Below are positions 1-8,116 of a stretch of 64,000 nucleotides of DNA, one piece after another; position 1 is the stretch's first letter, and each line of letters starts with the position of its first letter. A program made the position numbers and the translations under genes. Location: NCBI RefSeq assembly GCF_013304445.1, contig NZ_JAAITA010000001.1:62001-126000 (forward strand), given 5' to 3'. Below the pieces are notes generated by a model that was not told where the DNA came from, searched no databases, and worked only from the letters and a program-made list of their open reading frames with translations. This stretch comes from Blautia hansenii. Lineage in GTDB: Bacteria > Bacillota > Clostridia > Lachnospirales > Lachnospiraceae.

Positions 1-450
1 ATGAAAACCGCAAGCCTGGAATTTCATCCTCTGATTTCCTGCGGGGCTTATGTATACCTGTGGAAACAGCATCCTCTGGCAAAGGAAACCTCCATAAGGT
101 TTGAGCAGCTCAGCGGCTATCCCTGTCTGTCTTTTGAACAGGGAGAAAACAGTTCCTTCTATTTTGCGGAAGAAATTCTTTCTACCAATGAATATGCCCA
201 AATTATCAAAGCCAATGACCGGGCTACCATGCTGAATCTCATGGTGGGGCTCAACGGTTACACCCTCTGCTCCGGGATTATCTGCGAAGAATTAAATGGC
301 AGTGATTATGTGGCTGTTCCCTTTGAAGGGGACGAAGAAGACCAGGACAGTGTTATGGAAATCGGCTATATTACAAGAAAAAACATGGTGCTCAGTGAAA
401 TGGGGGAAACGTATATAGAAGCCATTAAGAAATATTTGAATATAGAATAA
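1..450 (+). CDS. LysR-type transcriptional regulator, C-terminal part (5' end outside window)
   Basis: The 149 visible residues look like the second half of a LysR effector-binding (periplasmic-binding-fold) domain: a conserved stretch LSGYPCLSFEQGENSSFYF, then GLNGYTLCSGI, and a terminal EMGETYIEAIKKYL helix. The DNA-binding helix-turn-helix that every LysR protein has at its N-terminus is missing, so the ATG at base 1 is probably an internal methionine. It lies directly upstream of, and in the same direction as, a sulfur-type operon, separated by a terminator. Control of that operon is plausible (CysB-like regulators belong to this family) but is inference. Confidence 0.75.
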   Translation: MKTASLEFHPLISCGAYVYLWKQHPLAKETSIRFEQLSGYPCLSFEQGENSSFYFAEEILSTNEYAQIIKANDRATMLNLMVGLNGYTLCSGIICEELNGSDYVAVPFEGDEEDQDSVMEIGYITRKNMVLSEMGETYIEAIKKYLNIE

Positions 451-481
451 TACAGAATACATACAAAAAAAGAATCTTACA

Positions 482-531
482 AAAAAGGACAGTTCCAAAC
501 CTCAGGACAGAGGTGGAACTGTCTTTTTTTG
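482..531 (+). terminator. Rho-independent terminator after the LysR gene
   Basis: A two-part stem (GACAGTTCCA pairing with TGGAACTGTC, and inner CCTC with GAGG) flanked by A-run and T-run. It isolates the LysR gene from the following operon. Confidence 0.85.
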
Positions 532-572
532 CCTATAAATAGAAACTATTACGCATAATGTATATTTTCTAT

Positions 573-601
573 TTGACGAATGGGTTTTTCTGTGGTATCC
601 T
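573..601 (+). promoter_or_regulatory. Sigma-A promoter of the thioredoxin/arylsulfotransferase/ABC operon
   Basis: TTGACG, 17-base spacer, TATCCT. It lies about 60 bases upstream of the first gene of the operon and downstream of the LysR terminator. Confidence 0.55.
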
Positions 602-617
602 TTCAAATATCATATTT

Positions 618-643
618 CCTAGTAAGTTACTATGAAAACTAGG
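618..643 (+). promoter_or_regulatory. Inverted repeat in the operon leader (possible operator)
   Basis: Perfect arms CCTAGT and ACTAGG separated by 14 bases, just downstream of the predicted transcription start. Could be a regulator site or an RNA hairpin; no T-run follows, so it is not a terminator. Confidence 0.35.
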
Positions 644-664
644 ATAAAGAAAGGTGGACAGCAG

Positions 665-1591
665 ATGGGAGAAAAAACACCGGATTTGCTTATTATCGGC
701 AGCGGACCGGCAGGACTGACGGCAGGAATTTATGCCAGAAGAGCCAATCTGACCGTGCAGATAGTGGAGAAGGAATACAGAGGAACCGGACAGATTGCAG
801 ACAGTGGCCGGGTGGACAATTACCCGGGGCTTCCGGGAATTGGGGGATACGAACTGGGAGAGCAGTTTCGGGGACACGCCGAAAAGTGTGGGGTTTCTTT
901 TACAGAAGGAGAAGCCGGAAAGCTTTGGCGTGAGGAAGGTAAGTGGAAATGCCGCCTGGAGGATGGAAGAGTTCTGGAAGCCAGAGCCATAATCTATGCA
1001 GCCGGTACGGTACACAGGCAGCTGCGCATACCGGGAGAACAGCAGTTTTTCGGAAAAGGAGTTCACGTCTGTGCATGGTGTGACGGAGCTTTTTATAAAG
1101 ACCGGGTGGCAGCAGTCATTGGCGGCGGAGACAGTGCCGTAGACGCAGCTCTGTATCTGGCGGGAATCTGTAAAAAGGTGCTGCTCATTCACCGAAGAGA
1201 AGACTTCCGGGCTGCTAAGTCCTCCCTCCTTCAGGCAGAAGCAGAAGAAAACATAGAAATTCTCAGAAATACCGTGGTCAGCAAAATAGAGGGAACCCAC
1301 AAGGCAGAGGCCATATGGACGCAGGATAACAGACGGCTTCCGGTGGACGGTATTTTTGTAGAAATCGGCCAGATACCACGCACAGAGATTCTGAGGGAGC
1401 TTGCCGTGACAGACGAGAACGGGTACATACAGGCAGACGAAACAGGGAGAACAGCTTTGAAAGGATTTTACGGAGCCGGAGATGTGCGGACAAAAAGCCT
1501 GCGCCAGGTGATTACGGCAGCGGCAGACGGAGCCAATGCAGCCGTTCTGGCGGCAGAAGATTTGAGACGAACAACAGAGAAAGAGGTATAA
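665..1591 (+). CDS. trxB: Thioredoxin reductase-like flavoprotein
   Basis: 308-residue FAD/NAD(P)H pyridine nucleotide-disulfide oxidoreductase. Seen: N-terminal FAD-binding GSGPAG near residue 12; redox motif CAWCDG near residues 136-141; NAD(P)-binding GGGDSAVDAA just after it; C-terminal FAD motif GAGDVR. Length and order match low-Mr thioredoxin reductases, which move electrons from NAD(P)H to a thioredoxin. The active-site pair has Trp where CATC is usual. The start was chosen at the ATG 8 bases after AAAGGTGG; an upstream ATG at 632 has no good ribosome site. A thioredoxin-like gene follows after 2 bases and is the likely partner. Confidence 0.88.
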   Translation: MGEKTPDLLIIGSGPAGLTAGIYARRANLTVQIVEKEYRGTGQIADSGRVDNYPGLPGIGGYELGEQFRGHAEKCGVSFTEGEAGKLWREEGKWKCRLEDGRVLEARAIIYAAGTVHRQLRIPGEQQFFGKGVHVCAWCDGAFYKDRVAAVIGGGDSAVDAALYLAGICKKVLLIHRREDFRAAKSSLLQAEAEENIEILRNTVVSKIEGTHKAEAIWTQDNRRLPVDGIFVEIGQIPRTEILRELAVTDENGYIQADETGRTALKGFYGAGDVRTKSLRQVITAAADGANAAVLAAEDLRRTTEKEV

Positions 1592-1593
1592 AC

Positions 1594-1905
1594 ATGCAGG
1601 AATTAAATCTGAAGACATTTGAAGAGAAAATCCAATCCGGGGAAGAAACCGTGGTTCTTTTTTACTCCCCTACCTGCGCTCATTGTAAAAGGACAGAGAC
1701 AGGGATAGAAGAACTGGAGACGGAAGGAGTACAGACATTTTTCGGAAAAGTGGACATTACGGCGGAGCCGGAACTGGCCTCCCGGTGGGATATACAGGTA
1801 CTGCCAACCCTTTTGTTTTTCCGGAATGGAGCGGTGAAAGACAAAAAAACAGGTTTTACACATAAATTAATCATAAATGAAGCAATCAAAAAATTGAGTG
1901 AGTAA
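1594..1905 (+). CDS. Thioredoxin-like protein with CAHC active site
   Basis: 103 residues, the size of a complete thioredoxin. The active site at residues 28-31 is CAHC instead of CGPC, preceded by FYSPT; the cis-proline loop VLPTLLFF is present near residue 72. No signal peptide, so it should be cytosolic. It sits between the reductase and the arylsulfotransferase-like gene with almost no spacing, so all are probably one transcript. A His inside the CxxC pair raises the redox potential in the DsbA family; whether that holds here is inference. It may be a dedicated electron carrier for this pathway and not the housekeeping thioredoxin. Confidence 0.85.
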   Translation: MQELNLKTFEEKIQSGEETVVLFYSPTCAHCKRTETGIEELETEGVQTFFGKVDITAEPELASRWDIQVLPTLLFFRNGAVKDKKTGFTHKLIINEAIKKLSE

Positions 1906-1921
1906 ACGGAGGTAGATAAAG

Positions 1922-3424
1922 ATGGGTTATCCAAGTGTGTTCCCTACAGGGACAATTTTATACGATAAAGAAAAAGCATGGAACGGGTATACAATCTTCC
2001 CTTCCGGAAGAGGCGCTTTGCTGCTTAATATGAACGGCAATGAAGTACAACGCTGGGCAGGTCTTGGGGGCTTCCCAAATAAGATTCTTCCCGGAGGATA
2101 TGTTATGGGAACCACAGGAACACGTTCCGGAAAATATGCTTATCAGGACCAGATAGATTTGGTACAGGTGGACTGGGAGGGCAAAATTGTGTGGAAATTC
2201 CGCAACACGGAGCTGATTGCAGACCCAGGCATGGAAGAACCGGAATATCAGGCAAGACAGCATCACGACTATCAGAGAGAAGGTTCCTCTGTGGGCTATT
2301 ATTATCCTGGTGGAGAGCCCAGGACAGACGGCGGGAACACCCTTATTTTGACCCATGAAAACGTATACAACCACGAGATTTCAGATAAAAGACTCATTGA
2401 CGACAAGATTATTGAAGTGGACTGGGAAGGGAATATTCTGTGGAGCTGGAGAGCCAGCGACCATTTTGAAGAAATGGGCTTTGACGAAGCCGCCAAAAAC
2501 GTTTTGTTCCGCAATCCGGGGCTTCATGAAGAAGCAGGAGGTGACTGGCTGCACATCAACAGTATGTCAACGCTGGGAGAAAATAAATGGTACGACGCGG
2601 GAGATGAACGCTTTCATCCGGACAATATTATTTTTGATGCCAGAAATGCCAATATTCTTGGAATTATCAGCAAGGCGACAGGAGAGGTTGTCTGGAGACT
2701 GGGACCGGATTTTAACGAAAGCGAAGCAACCAGAAAACTGGGCTGGATTATCGGGCAGCACCATCTGCACATGATACCAAAAGGTCTTCCGGGAGAAGGA
2801 GACTTGCTGGTGTTTGACAACGGCGGGGAAGGCGGTTACGGAAATCCAAATCCCGGTGCGGTAACCGGTGTGAATCATGCCAGAAGAGATTATTCCCGTG
2901 TGTTGCAGTTCAATCCGGTCACACTGGAGATTACCTGGCAGTATACGCCTTTGGAAGCGGGATTTCTGCTGTTTACCGATGCTTCCAAGTTTTACAGCTC
3001 CTATATCAGCTCCGCACAGAGACTGCCAAACGGAAATACATTGATTACAGAAGGCTCGGACGGACGAATCCTGGAAGTTACTCCGGAACATGAAATTGTA
3101 TGGGAATATATCAATCCTTATTTCAATAAGCTGGCAGGAAATTTTACCAACAATATGGTTTACCGTGCTTACCGAGTGCCTTATGAGTGGATTCCCCAGT
3201 TGGAAAAACCGGAGGAAACGTCTATTCTGCCTCTGGATGTGGAGACTTTCCGGGTGCCGGGTTCACCTGTGGGAAAAGATAATGGGAAAGTAACCATTGT
3301 GGAAGGCGTAGACCCTAATAAAAATCCGAAAACAGGCAGTAAGGATGAGGAAGACGAGGATGAGAGAATTGATTTTTGCGTAGCTTCTATTAAAAAGAGT
3401 GATTTGACGAAAAAGAAGGAGTAG
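1922..3424 (+). CDS. Arylsulfotransferase (ASST)-family protein, cytosolic
   Basis: 500 residues with repeated beta-propeller-like strands (VDWEGKIVWKF, VDWEGNILWSWR, ATGEVVWRLG, LEITWQYTP, EHEIVWEY) and conserved His-rich loops (QHHDY, DWLHINS, GQHHLHMIP, LPNGNTLI). This is the pattern of bacterial arylsulfate sulfotransferases, which transfer sulfate from one phenolic sulfate ester to another phenol through a histidine. No signal peptide is visible, unlike the periplasmic E. coli enzyme. Only one cysteine occurs (near the C-terminus), so the neighbouring redox pair cannot be needed to make a disulfide in it. The C-terminal 40 residues are acidic/lysine-rich and probably disordered. The next three genes encode an importer that could bring in its substrate. 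Ribosome site GGAGG precedes the ATG. Confidence 0.8.
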   Translation: MGYPSVFPTGTILYDKEKAWNGYTIFPSGRGALLLNMNGNEVQRWAGLGGFPNKILPGGYVMGTTGTRSGKYAYQDQIDLVQVDWEGKIVWKFRNTELIADPGMEEPEYQARQHHDYQREGSSVGYYYPGGEPRTDGGNTLILTHENVYNHEISDKRLIDDKIIEVDWEGNILWSWRASDHFEEMGFDEAAKNVLFRNPGLHEEAGGDWLHINSMSTLGENKWYDAGDERFHPDNIIFDARNANILGIISKATGEVVWRLGPDFNESEATRKLGWIIGQHHLHMIPKGLPGEGDLLVFDNGGEGGYGNPNPGAVTGVNHARRDYSRVLQFNPVTLEITWQYTPLEAGFLLFTDASKFYSSYISSAQRLPNGNTLITEGSDGRILEVTPEHEIVWEYINPYFNKLAGNFTNNMVYRAYRVPYEWIPQLEKPEETSILPLDVETFRVPGSPVGKDNGKVTIVEGVDPNKNPKTGSKDEEDEDERIDFCVASIKKSDLTKKKE

Positions 3425-3427
3425 GGT

Positions 3428-4423
3428 ATGAAGAAGAAAGCATTGGTTTTTATTTTGACAGGAGCAGCAGTACTGGCTCTTTCAGGCTGCGGTGGCACAG
3501 AGCAAAAGGTTTCCGGAAGCGGACTGACCACAGTCCGCGCCGCTGTGATGACAAACGGTGCGCAGCACTGGATTGCAGCTGTGGGAGAGGAAGAAGGTAT
3601 TTTTCAAAAGTATGGGATAAAACTGGAAACATCAGAATTTGCAGCAGGTATTAATACGGTGGATGCCGTTGTAACCGGACAGGCAGATGTGGGAAATCTG
3701 GCAGACTACGCGCTGGTAAACCGCATGGGAAGTACACAGGATAAAAATCTTCTTATTCTCAGCCGCATCGGTTCCGGAACCGGGGGCGCCCTTTACGTAG
3801 ACGGCAGTAAGGTAAAAAGCCTGGAAGACCTGGCAGGACAGCCTTTTGCCACACAGCCGGGAACGGTATGGGACTTCTGGAATGCGAAAACTTATGAAAA
3901 AGCAGGCATAGGGGAAACAGAACAAAAACTGGTCAAAGTGGACAGTGCAGCTTCGGCGGTGGCTTTGATGACAACAGGAAAGGCAGCGGCCTTCTGGGCA
4001 AGCGGCGCGAATGCGGCAAAGCTGGAGGAAGGCGGACTTGAAAAACTTCTGACGCTGAAGGATTTGGGCCTTACAGTGGATTCCTATTATATTACCACGG
4101 CTTCTTTTATCAAAGAGCATGAGGATGTGGCGGAAAACTATCTGAAGGCTTCTAAAGAAACAGTTGACTGGATATATTCCCATGAGGAGGAAGCGGCGGA
4201 AGTGGTTTCGGAAAAGCTGGGAACATCAAAGGAACAGTTTCTGTCAGAACTTCAGGATACCAATCTGACCATAGACTATTCTGAAGAAACCAAAAAACAT
4301 TTGGAGGACATCAAAGCCTGGGCAGTTGCAAAGGGGGATTTTGACGACTATGAACTGTCAGATTTTACAGATTTAGAGCCCCTTCGGGCAGCGCTGCCTG
4401 ACGCCGAAGCAGCGGAAGAATAA
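3428..4423 (+). CDS. ABC transporter substrate-binding lipoprotein (sulfonate/nitrate/NMT1 type)
   Basis: 331 residues. The N-terminus is a lipoprotein signal with lipobox LSGC near residue 20. The mature part has the NMT1/SsuA/TauA-like fold signature: GAQHWIAAVGEEEGIFQKYG, then TVDAVVTGQADVGN and a PGTVWDFW loop. It begins 3 bases after the arylsulfotransferase stop codon and is followed by the ATPase and permease, making a full importer. The family carries alkanesulfonates, taurine, nitrate, thiamine precursors or aromatic acids; the arylsulfotransferase next door argues for an organosulfur (sulfate ester or sulfonate) ligand, which is inference. Confidence 0.85.
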   Translation: MKKKALVFILTGAAVLALSGCGGTEQKVSGSGLTTVRAAVMTNGAQHWIAAVGEEEGIFQKYGIKLETSEFAAGINTVDAVVTGQADVGNLADYALVNRMGSTQDKNLLILSRIGSGTGGALYVDGSKVKSLEDLAGQPFATQPGTVWDFWNAKTYEKAGIGETEQKLVKVDSAASAVALMTTGKAAAFWASGANAAKLEEGGLEKLLTLKDLGLTVDSYYITTASFIKEHEDVAENYLKASKETVDWIYSHEEEAAEVVSEKLGTSKEQFLSELQDTNLTIDYSEETKKHLEDIKAWAVAKGDFDDYELSDFTDLEPLRAALPDAEAAEE

Positions 4424-4447
4424 GAAAAGCAATGGGAGGAAACAGGT

Positions 4448-5515
4448 ATGTATATTACATTTGAGCATGTTCATAAAAACTTTGGAGATTTCAAAGCCTC
4501 TGATGACGTGTCCTTTGGAATCGAAAAAGGAAAGCTGGTGGCCCTTCTGGGACCCAGCGGAAGCGGCAAAACAACGCTTCTGCGTATGCTTGCCGGATTG
4601 GAGAGGCAGGATAGCGGCAACATTTCTATTAACGGGAGGGTTGTCAATGACCTTTCCGTACAGGAAAGAGAAATCGGCTTTGTGTTTCAAAATTATGCAT
4701 TGTTTCCTTATTATACAGTATACGATAACATTGCTTACGGCATGAAGATTCGCAAAAAAGGGAAAAAGGAAATCAAAACGAAAGTAAAGGAACTGTTGGA
4801 GCTTGTAGGACTGCCGGGACTGGAAGACCGCTATCCCAATCAGCTTTCCGGCGGTCAAAGACAGAGGGTGGCTTTTGCCAGGGCTCTGGCCGTAGACCCA
4901 CAGGTGCTGCTTTTGGACGAACCCTTTGCAGCCATTGACGCCAAGGTACGCAAGGAGCTGCGCCGCTGGTTGAAAGAAATGGTGGAAAAGGTAGGCATTA
5001 CCAGTATTTTTGTAACCCATGACCAGGACGAGGCTGTGGAGGTGGCAGATGAAATCCTTGTCACCAATGCGGGAAGAGTGGAGCAGATGGGGACTCCCAT
5101 GGAGATTTACAGAAACCCGCAGACGCCGTTTGTAGCACAGTTTATCGGAGAATCCGTGCTTTTAACGGAGTTTCAGTATGCAAAGCTGAAAGGCTTTTCC
5201 CCTTACGAAAATGCTCCCAATGCGGCCATTCGTCCGGAATTTGTAAAGGTCATTCCAAGAGGCGAAAATCCGCCTTATCCCAGTGTATACCAGGAAGGAA
5301 GGGTGGAAGACGCAGCCTTTGGAGGAACCTCTGTGGAACTCTCCATTCGCGTGGGCAATCTGACATTAAAGGCAAGAAAGCCCATAGACGAAGGAATCAT
5401 CAAAAAGGGAGATTTGGTTCAGGTCATGGTATCCCGTCTTTATGTATTTGACCAACAGACAGCCTATACGCTGGTAAACGCTGCTCTGGACAGCAGAGAT
5501 ATGTACTATATTTAA
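4448..5515 (+). CDS. ABC transporter ATP-binding protein with C-terminal regulatory domain
   Basis: 355 residues. Walker A GPSGSGKTT near residue 36, Q-loop FVFQNYALFPYYT, signature LSGGQRQRVAFARAL near residue 134, Walker B VLLLDEPFAAID and switch histidine VTHDQDEA. After residue 240 there is an extra domain with the TOBE-like character of CysA/PotA-type ATPases (longer than the roughly 255-residue SsuB). It energizes the importer formed with the lipoprotein before it and the permease after it. Ribosome site GGGAGG. Confidence 0.87.
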   Translation: MYITFEHVHKNFGDFKASDDVSFGIEKGKLVALLGPSGSGKTTLLRMLAGLERQDSGNISINGRVVNDLSVQEREIGFVFQNYALFPYYTVYDNIAYGMKIRKKGKKEIKTKVKELLELVGLPGLEDRYPNQLSGGQRQRVAFARALAVDPQVLLLDEPFAAIDAKVRKELRRWLKEMVEKVGITSIFVTHDQDEAVEVADEILVTNAGRVEQMGTPMEIYRNPQTPFVAQFIGESVLLTEFQYAKLKGFSPYENAPNAAIRPEFVKVIPRGENPPYPSVYQEGRVEDAAFGGTSVELSIRVGNLTLKARKPIDEGIIKKGDLVQVMVSRLYVFDQQTAYTLVNAALDSRDMYYI

Positions 5516-5536
5516 GGAATTTAAGGAGGAATCTGT

Positions 5537-6316
5537 ATGCAGAAGAAAAAAAATGCAGCAAAAGGAGTGGCTGCGAAGATACTGGGAAGCGGTGTGCTGA
5601 CATGGGTGCTGCTTCTTGCCATTTGGAAAGCAGGTTCGCTTTTTTATCCCCCGGAATTTCTGCCAGGTCCCCTGGAGACCTGGAAAGGAGCTTTTTCTCT
5701 GATTTCAGACGGTACACTGGCCGGGGATGTCTGGGTGAGTCTGGGACGTGTACTGAAGGGCTGGGTTTTAGGCGTGGTATTTGCTGTTCCTGTGGGATTG
5801 TGCGTGGGCTGCTTTCCCTGGGCAGGCAGAATTTTTGAACCTTTTTTAAATTTCTTCCGGTTTGTTCCTGCCATTGGTTTTATCACCCTGTTTCTGCTGT
5901 GGTTCGGAGTGGGAGAGACTTCTAAGGTAGCGCTGATATTTTATGCGGTTATTTTTCCTGTAATGGTCAACACCATAGCCGGGGTACGGTCCGTGGATAC
6001 CGCATTGCTGGAAGCTGCCGAGTCCCTGGGAGCAAGACGGGCCAAAACCTTTTTTACCGTCATTCTCCCTTCGGCAGTGCCCCATATTTTTACCGGTATC
6101 CGTCTGGGACTGGGAAGCGCTATTATCTGTATTGCAGCAGCAGAAATGCTGGCAGCTTCGGAAGGGGTGGGCTATTTGATTTATACATCCCGTTTGTATT
6201 ACCGCACAGATTGGATTTTTACGGGGATTTTCACCCTGGGGCTCATGGGATTGGCTGCGGATAAACTGCTCCGTATATTGGGAAAGCGGTTTTTATCCAG
6301 GTTCGGGGTGCGCTGA
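5537..6316 (+). CDS. ABC transporter permease (SsuC/TauC-like)
   Basis: 259 residues with about six hydrophobic helices. The cytoplasmic EAA loop is clear: EAAESLGARRAKTFFTVILP followed by PHIFTGIRLGLG. This is the membrane channel of the sulfonate/nitrate-type importer; 21 bases separate it from the ATPase. It is the last gene of the operon: its 3' end forms half of a hairpin with the end of the convergent nitroreductase gene. Confidence 0.87.
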   Translation: MQKKKNAAKGVAAKILGSGVLTWVLLLAIWKAGSLFYPPEFLPGPLETWKGAFSLISDGTLAGDVWVSLGRVLKGWVLGVVFAVPVGLCVGCFPWAGRIFEPFLNFFRFVPAIGFITLFLLWFGVGETSKVALIFYAVIFPVMVNTIAGVRSVDTALLEAAESLGARRAKTFFTVILPSAVPHIFTGIRLGLGSAIICIAAAEMLAASEGVGYLIYTSRLYYRTDWIFTGIFTLGLMGLAADKLLRILGKRFLSRFGVR

Positions 6317-6355
6317 AAATCCCTTCTTTTCTGATTATCTGAAATTTTTCAGCGC
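6310..6355 (+). terminator. Bidirectional hairpin overlapping two convergent gene ends
   Basis: Arms GCGCTGAAAAT and ATTTTTCAGCGC face each other across 23 bases. Each arm lies in the end of one convergent gene (permease, nitroreductase). It probably terminates both transcripts, though the loop is long. Confidence 0.5.
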
Positions 6356-7060
6356 TTCTTCAATAGAACGGCTCATTTCATTTGAAAAGTCAGAATGGTA
6401 TTTTCGTTTGCAGAAACGCTGTATCCATTCTTCAAAGGAAAGTGTGCCGGTGGCTGTATTCAGACAGGCTTTCAGTGTTGTTTCGTCTGCTCTGTGATAA
6501 CGGTTTTCCTGTACAATGAAATCCAGCGGCGCTCTTTTGGGCTTTTGGCGGTCTGCCTGCTGCTGTGTGGGGTAACCGAAGACCACCATAATTGCAGGAA
6601 AAACATAAGGCGGCAGATTTAGAAGTTCCCGGTGCTTTTCGTAGTGTTCCATAATATCTCCGATGTAACAGGAGCCAATTCCCAGACTTTCGGCAGCAGT
6701 CACTGCATTTTGTGCCGCAATGGCGGCATCCTGAACGGCCAGCAGAAATTCTCCTGCAGCAGGCTTTCTGGGAGAACAGCCAAAGAACGAAAAGGCATCA
6801 TACCATTTTTGATAATCTGCGCAGAAAATCAGCACCATTTTGGCTTTGGCAATAAAAGGCTGGTGGTCGCAGGTTTCGGCAAGAATCTCTTTCAGCCGCC
6901 GGTCTGTGATATCCAGAATGGTGTACATTTGTTGGTTCCCTGCTGTGGGGGCCTGGGTGGCAGCAGTGAGAATCTGCTGCTTTTCTTTTGGGGAAATTTC
7001 CCGGTCGATAAAGACGCGGACTGATTTGCGGCTGTGTAAACTTTCCAGAATCGTATTCAT
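6335..7060 (-). CDS. Nitroreductase-family NAD(P)H flavin oxidoreductase
   Basis: 241 residues with the nitroreductase signature: HSRKSVRVF near residue 9 (FMN phosphate contacts), APTAGNQQMYT near residue 37, and DAAIAAQNAVTAAESLGIGSCYIGD near residues 109-133. These FMN enzymes reduce nitroaromatics, quinones or flavins in the cytosol using NAD(P)H. The length and C-terminal extension resemble NfsA/FRP-like members. Strong AGGAGG ribosome site. It is transcribed alone, convergent with the importer operon. The true substrate cannot be told from sequence. Confidence 0.88.
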   Translation of the reverse strand: MNTILESLHSRKSVRVFIDREISPKEKQQILTAATQAPTAGNQQMYTILDITDRRLKEILAETCDHQPFIAKAKMVLIFCADYQKWYDAFSFFGCSPRKPAAGEFLLAVQDAAIAAQNAVTAAESLGIGSCYIGDIMEHYEKHRELLNLPPYVFPAIMVVFGYPTQQQADRQKPKRAPLDFIVQENRYHRADETTLKACLNTATGTLSFEEWIQRFCKRKYHSDFSNEMSRSIEEALKNFR

Positions 7061-7181
7061 ACGTTCAAATCCTCCTTATATGTCCGGATATTTCAGAAAA
7101 AATTGCCGGATAAATAAATTCAGTCTACCACACAGAAGTGACAGCGTAAAGAGAGAGACAGAAATTCCTATGTAAAATTCG

Positions 7182-7210
7182 TTGACAAAAATAGTCTGGT
7201 ATGATATAAA
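7182..7210 (+). promoter_or_regulatory. Sigma-A promoter of the ybaN-ygbA-cydDC-like operon
   Basis: TTGACA, 17-base spacer, TATAAA: a near-consensus promoter 155 bases upstream of the first gene. Confidence 0.75.
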
Positions 7211-7229
7211 AGTTAATGGAAACTAACTT
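7210..7229 (+). promoter_or_regulatory. Palindromic operator candidate at the transcription start
   Basis: AAGTTA, 8 bases, TAACTT, overlapping the last base of the -10 box and the predicted +1. The position suits a repressor. The binding protein is unknown. Confidence 0.45.
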
Positions 7230-7267
7230 CTGCAGGGATTTATGGCGGGAAGCGCCGTCTGTTAAAA

Positions 7268-7306
7268 AAGGCTGCCGCAATTTTGATGTGGCGGCCCTTT
7301 CTTTTG
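7268..7306 (+). terminator. Leader terminator/attenuator before ybaN-like gene
   Basis: Ten-base stem GGCTGCCGCA with TGTGGCGGCC (two G-T pairs) followed by CCCTTTCTTTT. It lies between the promoter and the first gene, so some transcripts should stop here. The 303 bases between the nitroreductase and this operon hold only this promoter, operator and leader. Confidence 0.55.
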
Positions 7307-7363
7307 AAGACGGTAAGACAAAGCTAACCACGCAGAGGATAAAAAAACGTGTACGGAGGTTTT

Positions 7364-7750
7364 ATGAAGAACATAAAGAGAATTTTCTGGCTGCTTTTGG
7401 GGTGTATCAGTATGGGAATCGGTGCAGTTGGCGTAGTGCTGCCTATCCTGCCTACGTTTCCCTTCCTGCTTCTGGCATTGTTTGGTTTTGCCAAAAGCTC
7501 TGCCAAAATGGAAAACTGGTTCCGTTCCACCGGGCTTTACCGGAAGCATTTGGAGCCCTTGATGGAGAAGAAAACCATGACCAGAAGGGCAAAAATTACA
7601 GTTATGCTGTCCATGACCCTGTTTATGGGAATTGGTTTCTGGTTTATGGACAGTGTGCCTGTGGGCCGTGTCATTCTGGCCCTTGTCTGGCTGTTCCATA
7701 TGATTTATTTCACCAAGGGAATCCGTACAGCCGCGGCCGGGGAGGTATAA
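7364..7750 (+). CDS. YbaN/DUF454-family inner membrane protein
   Basis: 128 residues with the DUF454 hallmark: an N-terminal helix pair containing GCISMGIGAVGVVLPILPT followed by FPFLLLALFGFAKSS, then WFRSTGLYRKH and two more hydrophobic segments. Small predicted membrane protein of unknown biochemical role. The start is the ATG 4 bases after GGAGG. Its stop codon touches the start of the next gene (ygbA-like), so the two are translationally coupled. Confidence 0.8.
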   Translation: MKNIKRIFWLLLGCISMGIGAVGVVLPILPTFPFLLLALFGFAKSSAKMENWFRSTGLYRKHLEPLMEKKTMTRRAKITVMLSMTLFMGIGFWFMDSVPVGRVILALVWLFHMIYFTKGIRTAAAGEV

Positions 7751-8116
7751 ATGGAGAGGAAAGACAGCGCACAGATAGAATTCAAAAGGCAGAAGGAGCA
7801 GGAAATGGTTGGAAAAATGATGGTTCTTTACTGCAAAAGCAAACATGGCGGGAAAGCATTTAAGGAGCGGGGGCTTTGCCCCCAGTGCAGGGAATTGCTG
7901 GATTATGCGGAATGGAAAATCAGAAAATGCCCATTTATGGAAGAAAAGACCTTTTGCAGCAACTGCAGAGTGCATTGCTATAAAAAAGAAATGCGTGAGC
8001 GTATTCGCCAGGTGATGGTCTTTTCCGGCCCACGGATGCTTTTGTATGCGCCTAAGGCGGCTATCTGGCATGTGATTTGTACATTGAGAGAAAAGAGGAA
8101 AATGAAAAATGATTAA
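7751..8116 (+). CDS. YgbA-like protein (nitrous-oxide-stimulated promoter family)
   Basis: 121 residues with a cysteine pattern typical of the YgbA_NO family: YCKSKH, LCPQCREL, CPFMEEKTFCSNCRVHCYKKEMRERI, RMLLYAPKAAIWH. Seven cysteines in short spacings suggest binding of a metal or Fe-S centre. In enterobacteria ygbA belongs to the NO-responsive NsrR regulon and helps growth under nitrosative stress. It begins directly after the ybaN-like stop and overlaps the next gene by 8 bases. A nitrosative-stress role here is inference from the family. Confidence 0.75.
   Translation: MERKDSAQIEFKRQKEQEMVGKMMVLYCKSKHGGKAFKERGLCPQCRELLDYAEWKIRKCPFMEEKTFCSNCRVHCYKKEMRERIRQVMVFSGPRMLLYAPKAAIWHVICTLREKRKMKND

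Noticed and set aside
569-1618. 349-codon open frame antisense to the thioredoxin reductase gene
   Set aside because: Cys/Ser/Leu-rich translation with no family resemblance and no ribosome site; it is a shadow of the sense gene.
7216-8071. Long open frames on both strands over the ybaN/ygbA-like genes
   Set aside because: The sense genes have clear family motifs, ribosome sites and stop/start coupling; the others lack all three.
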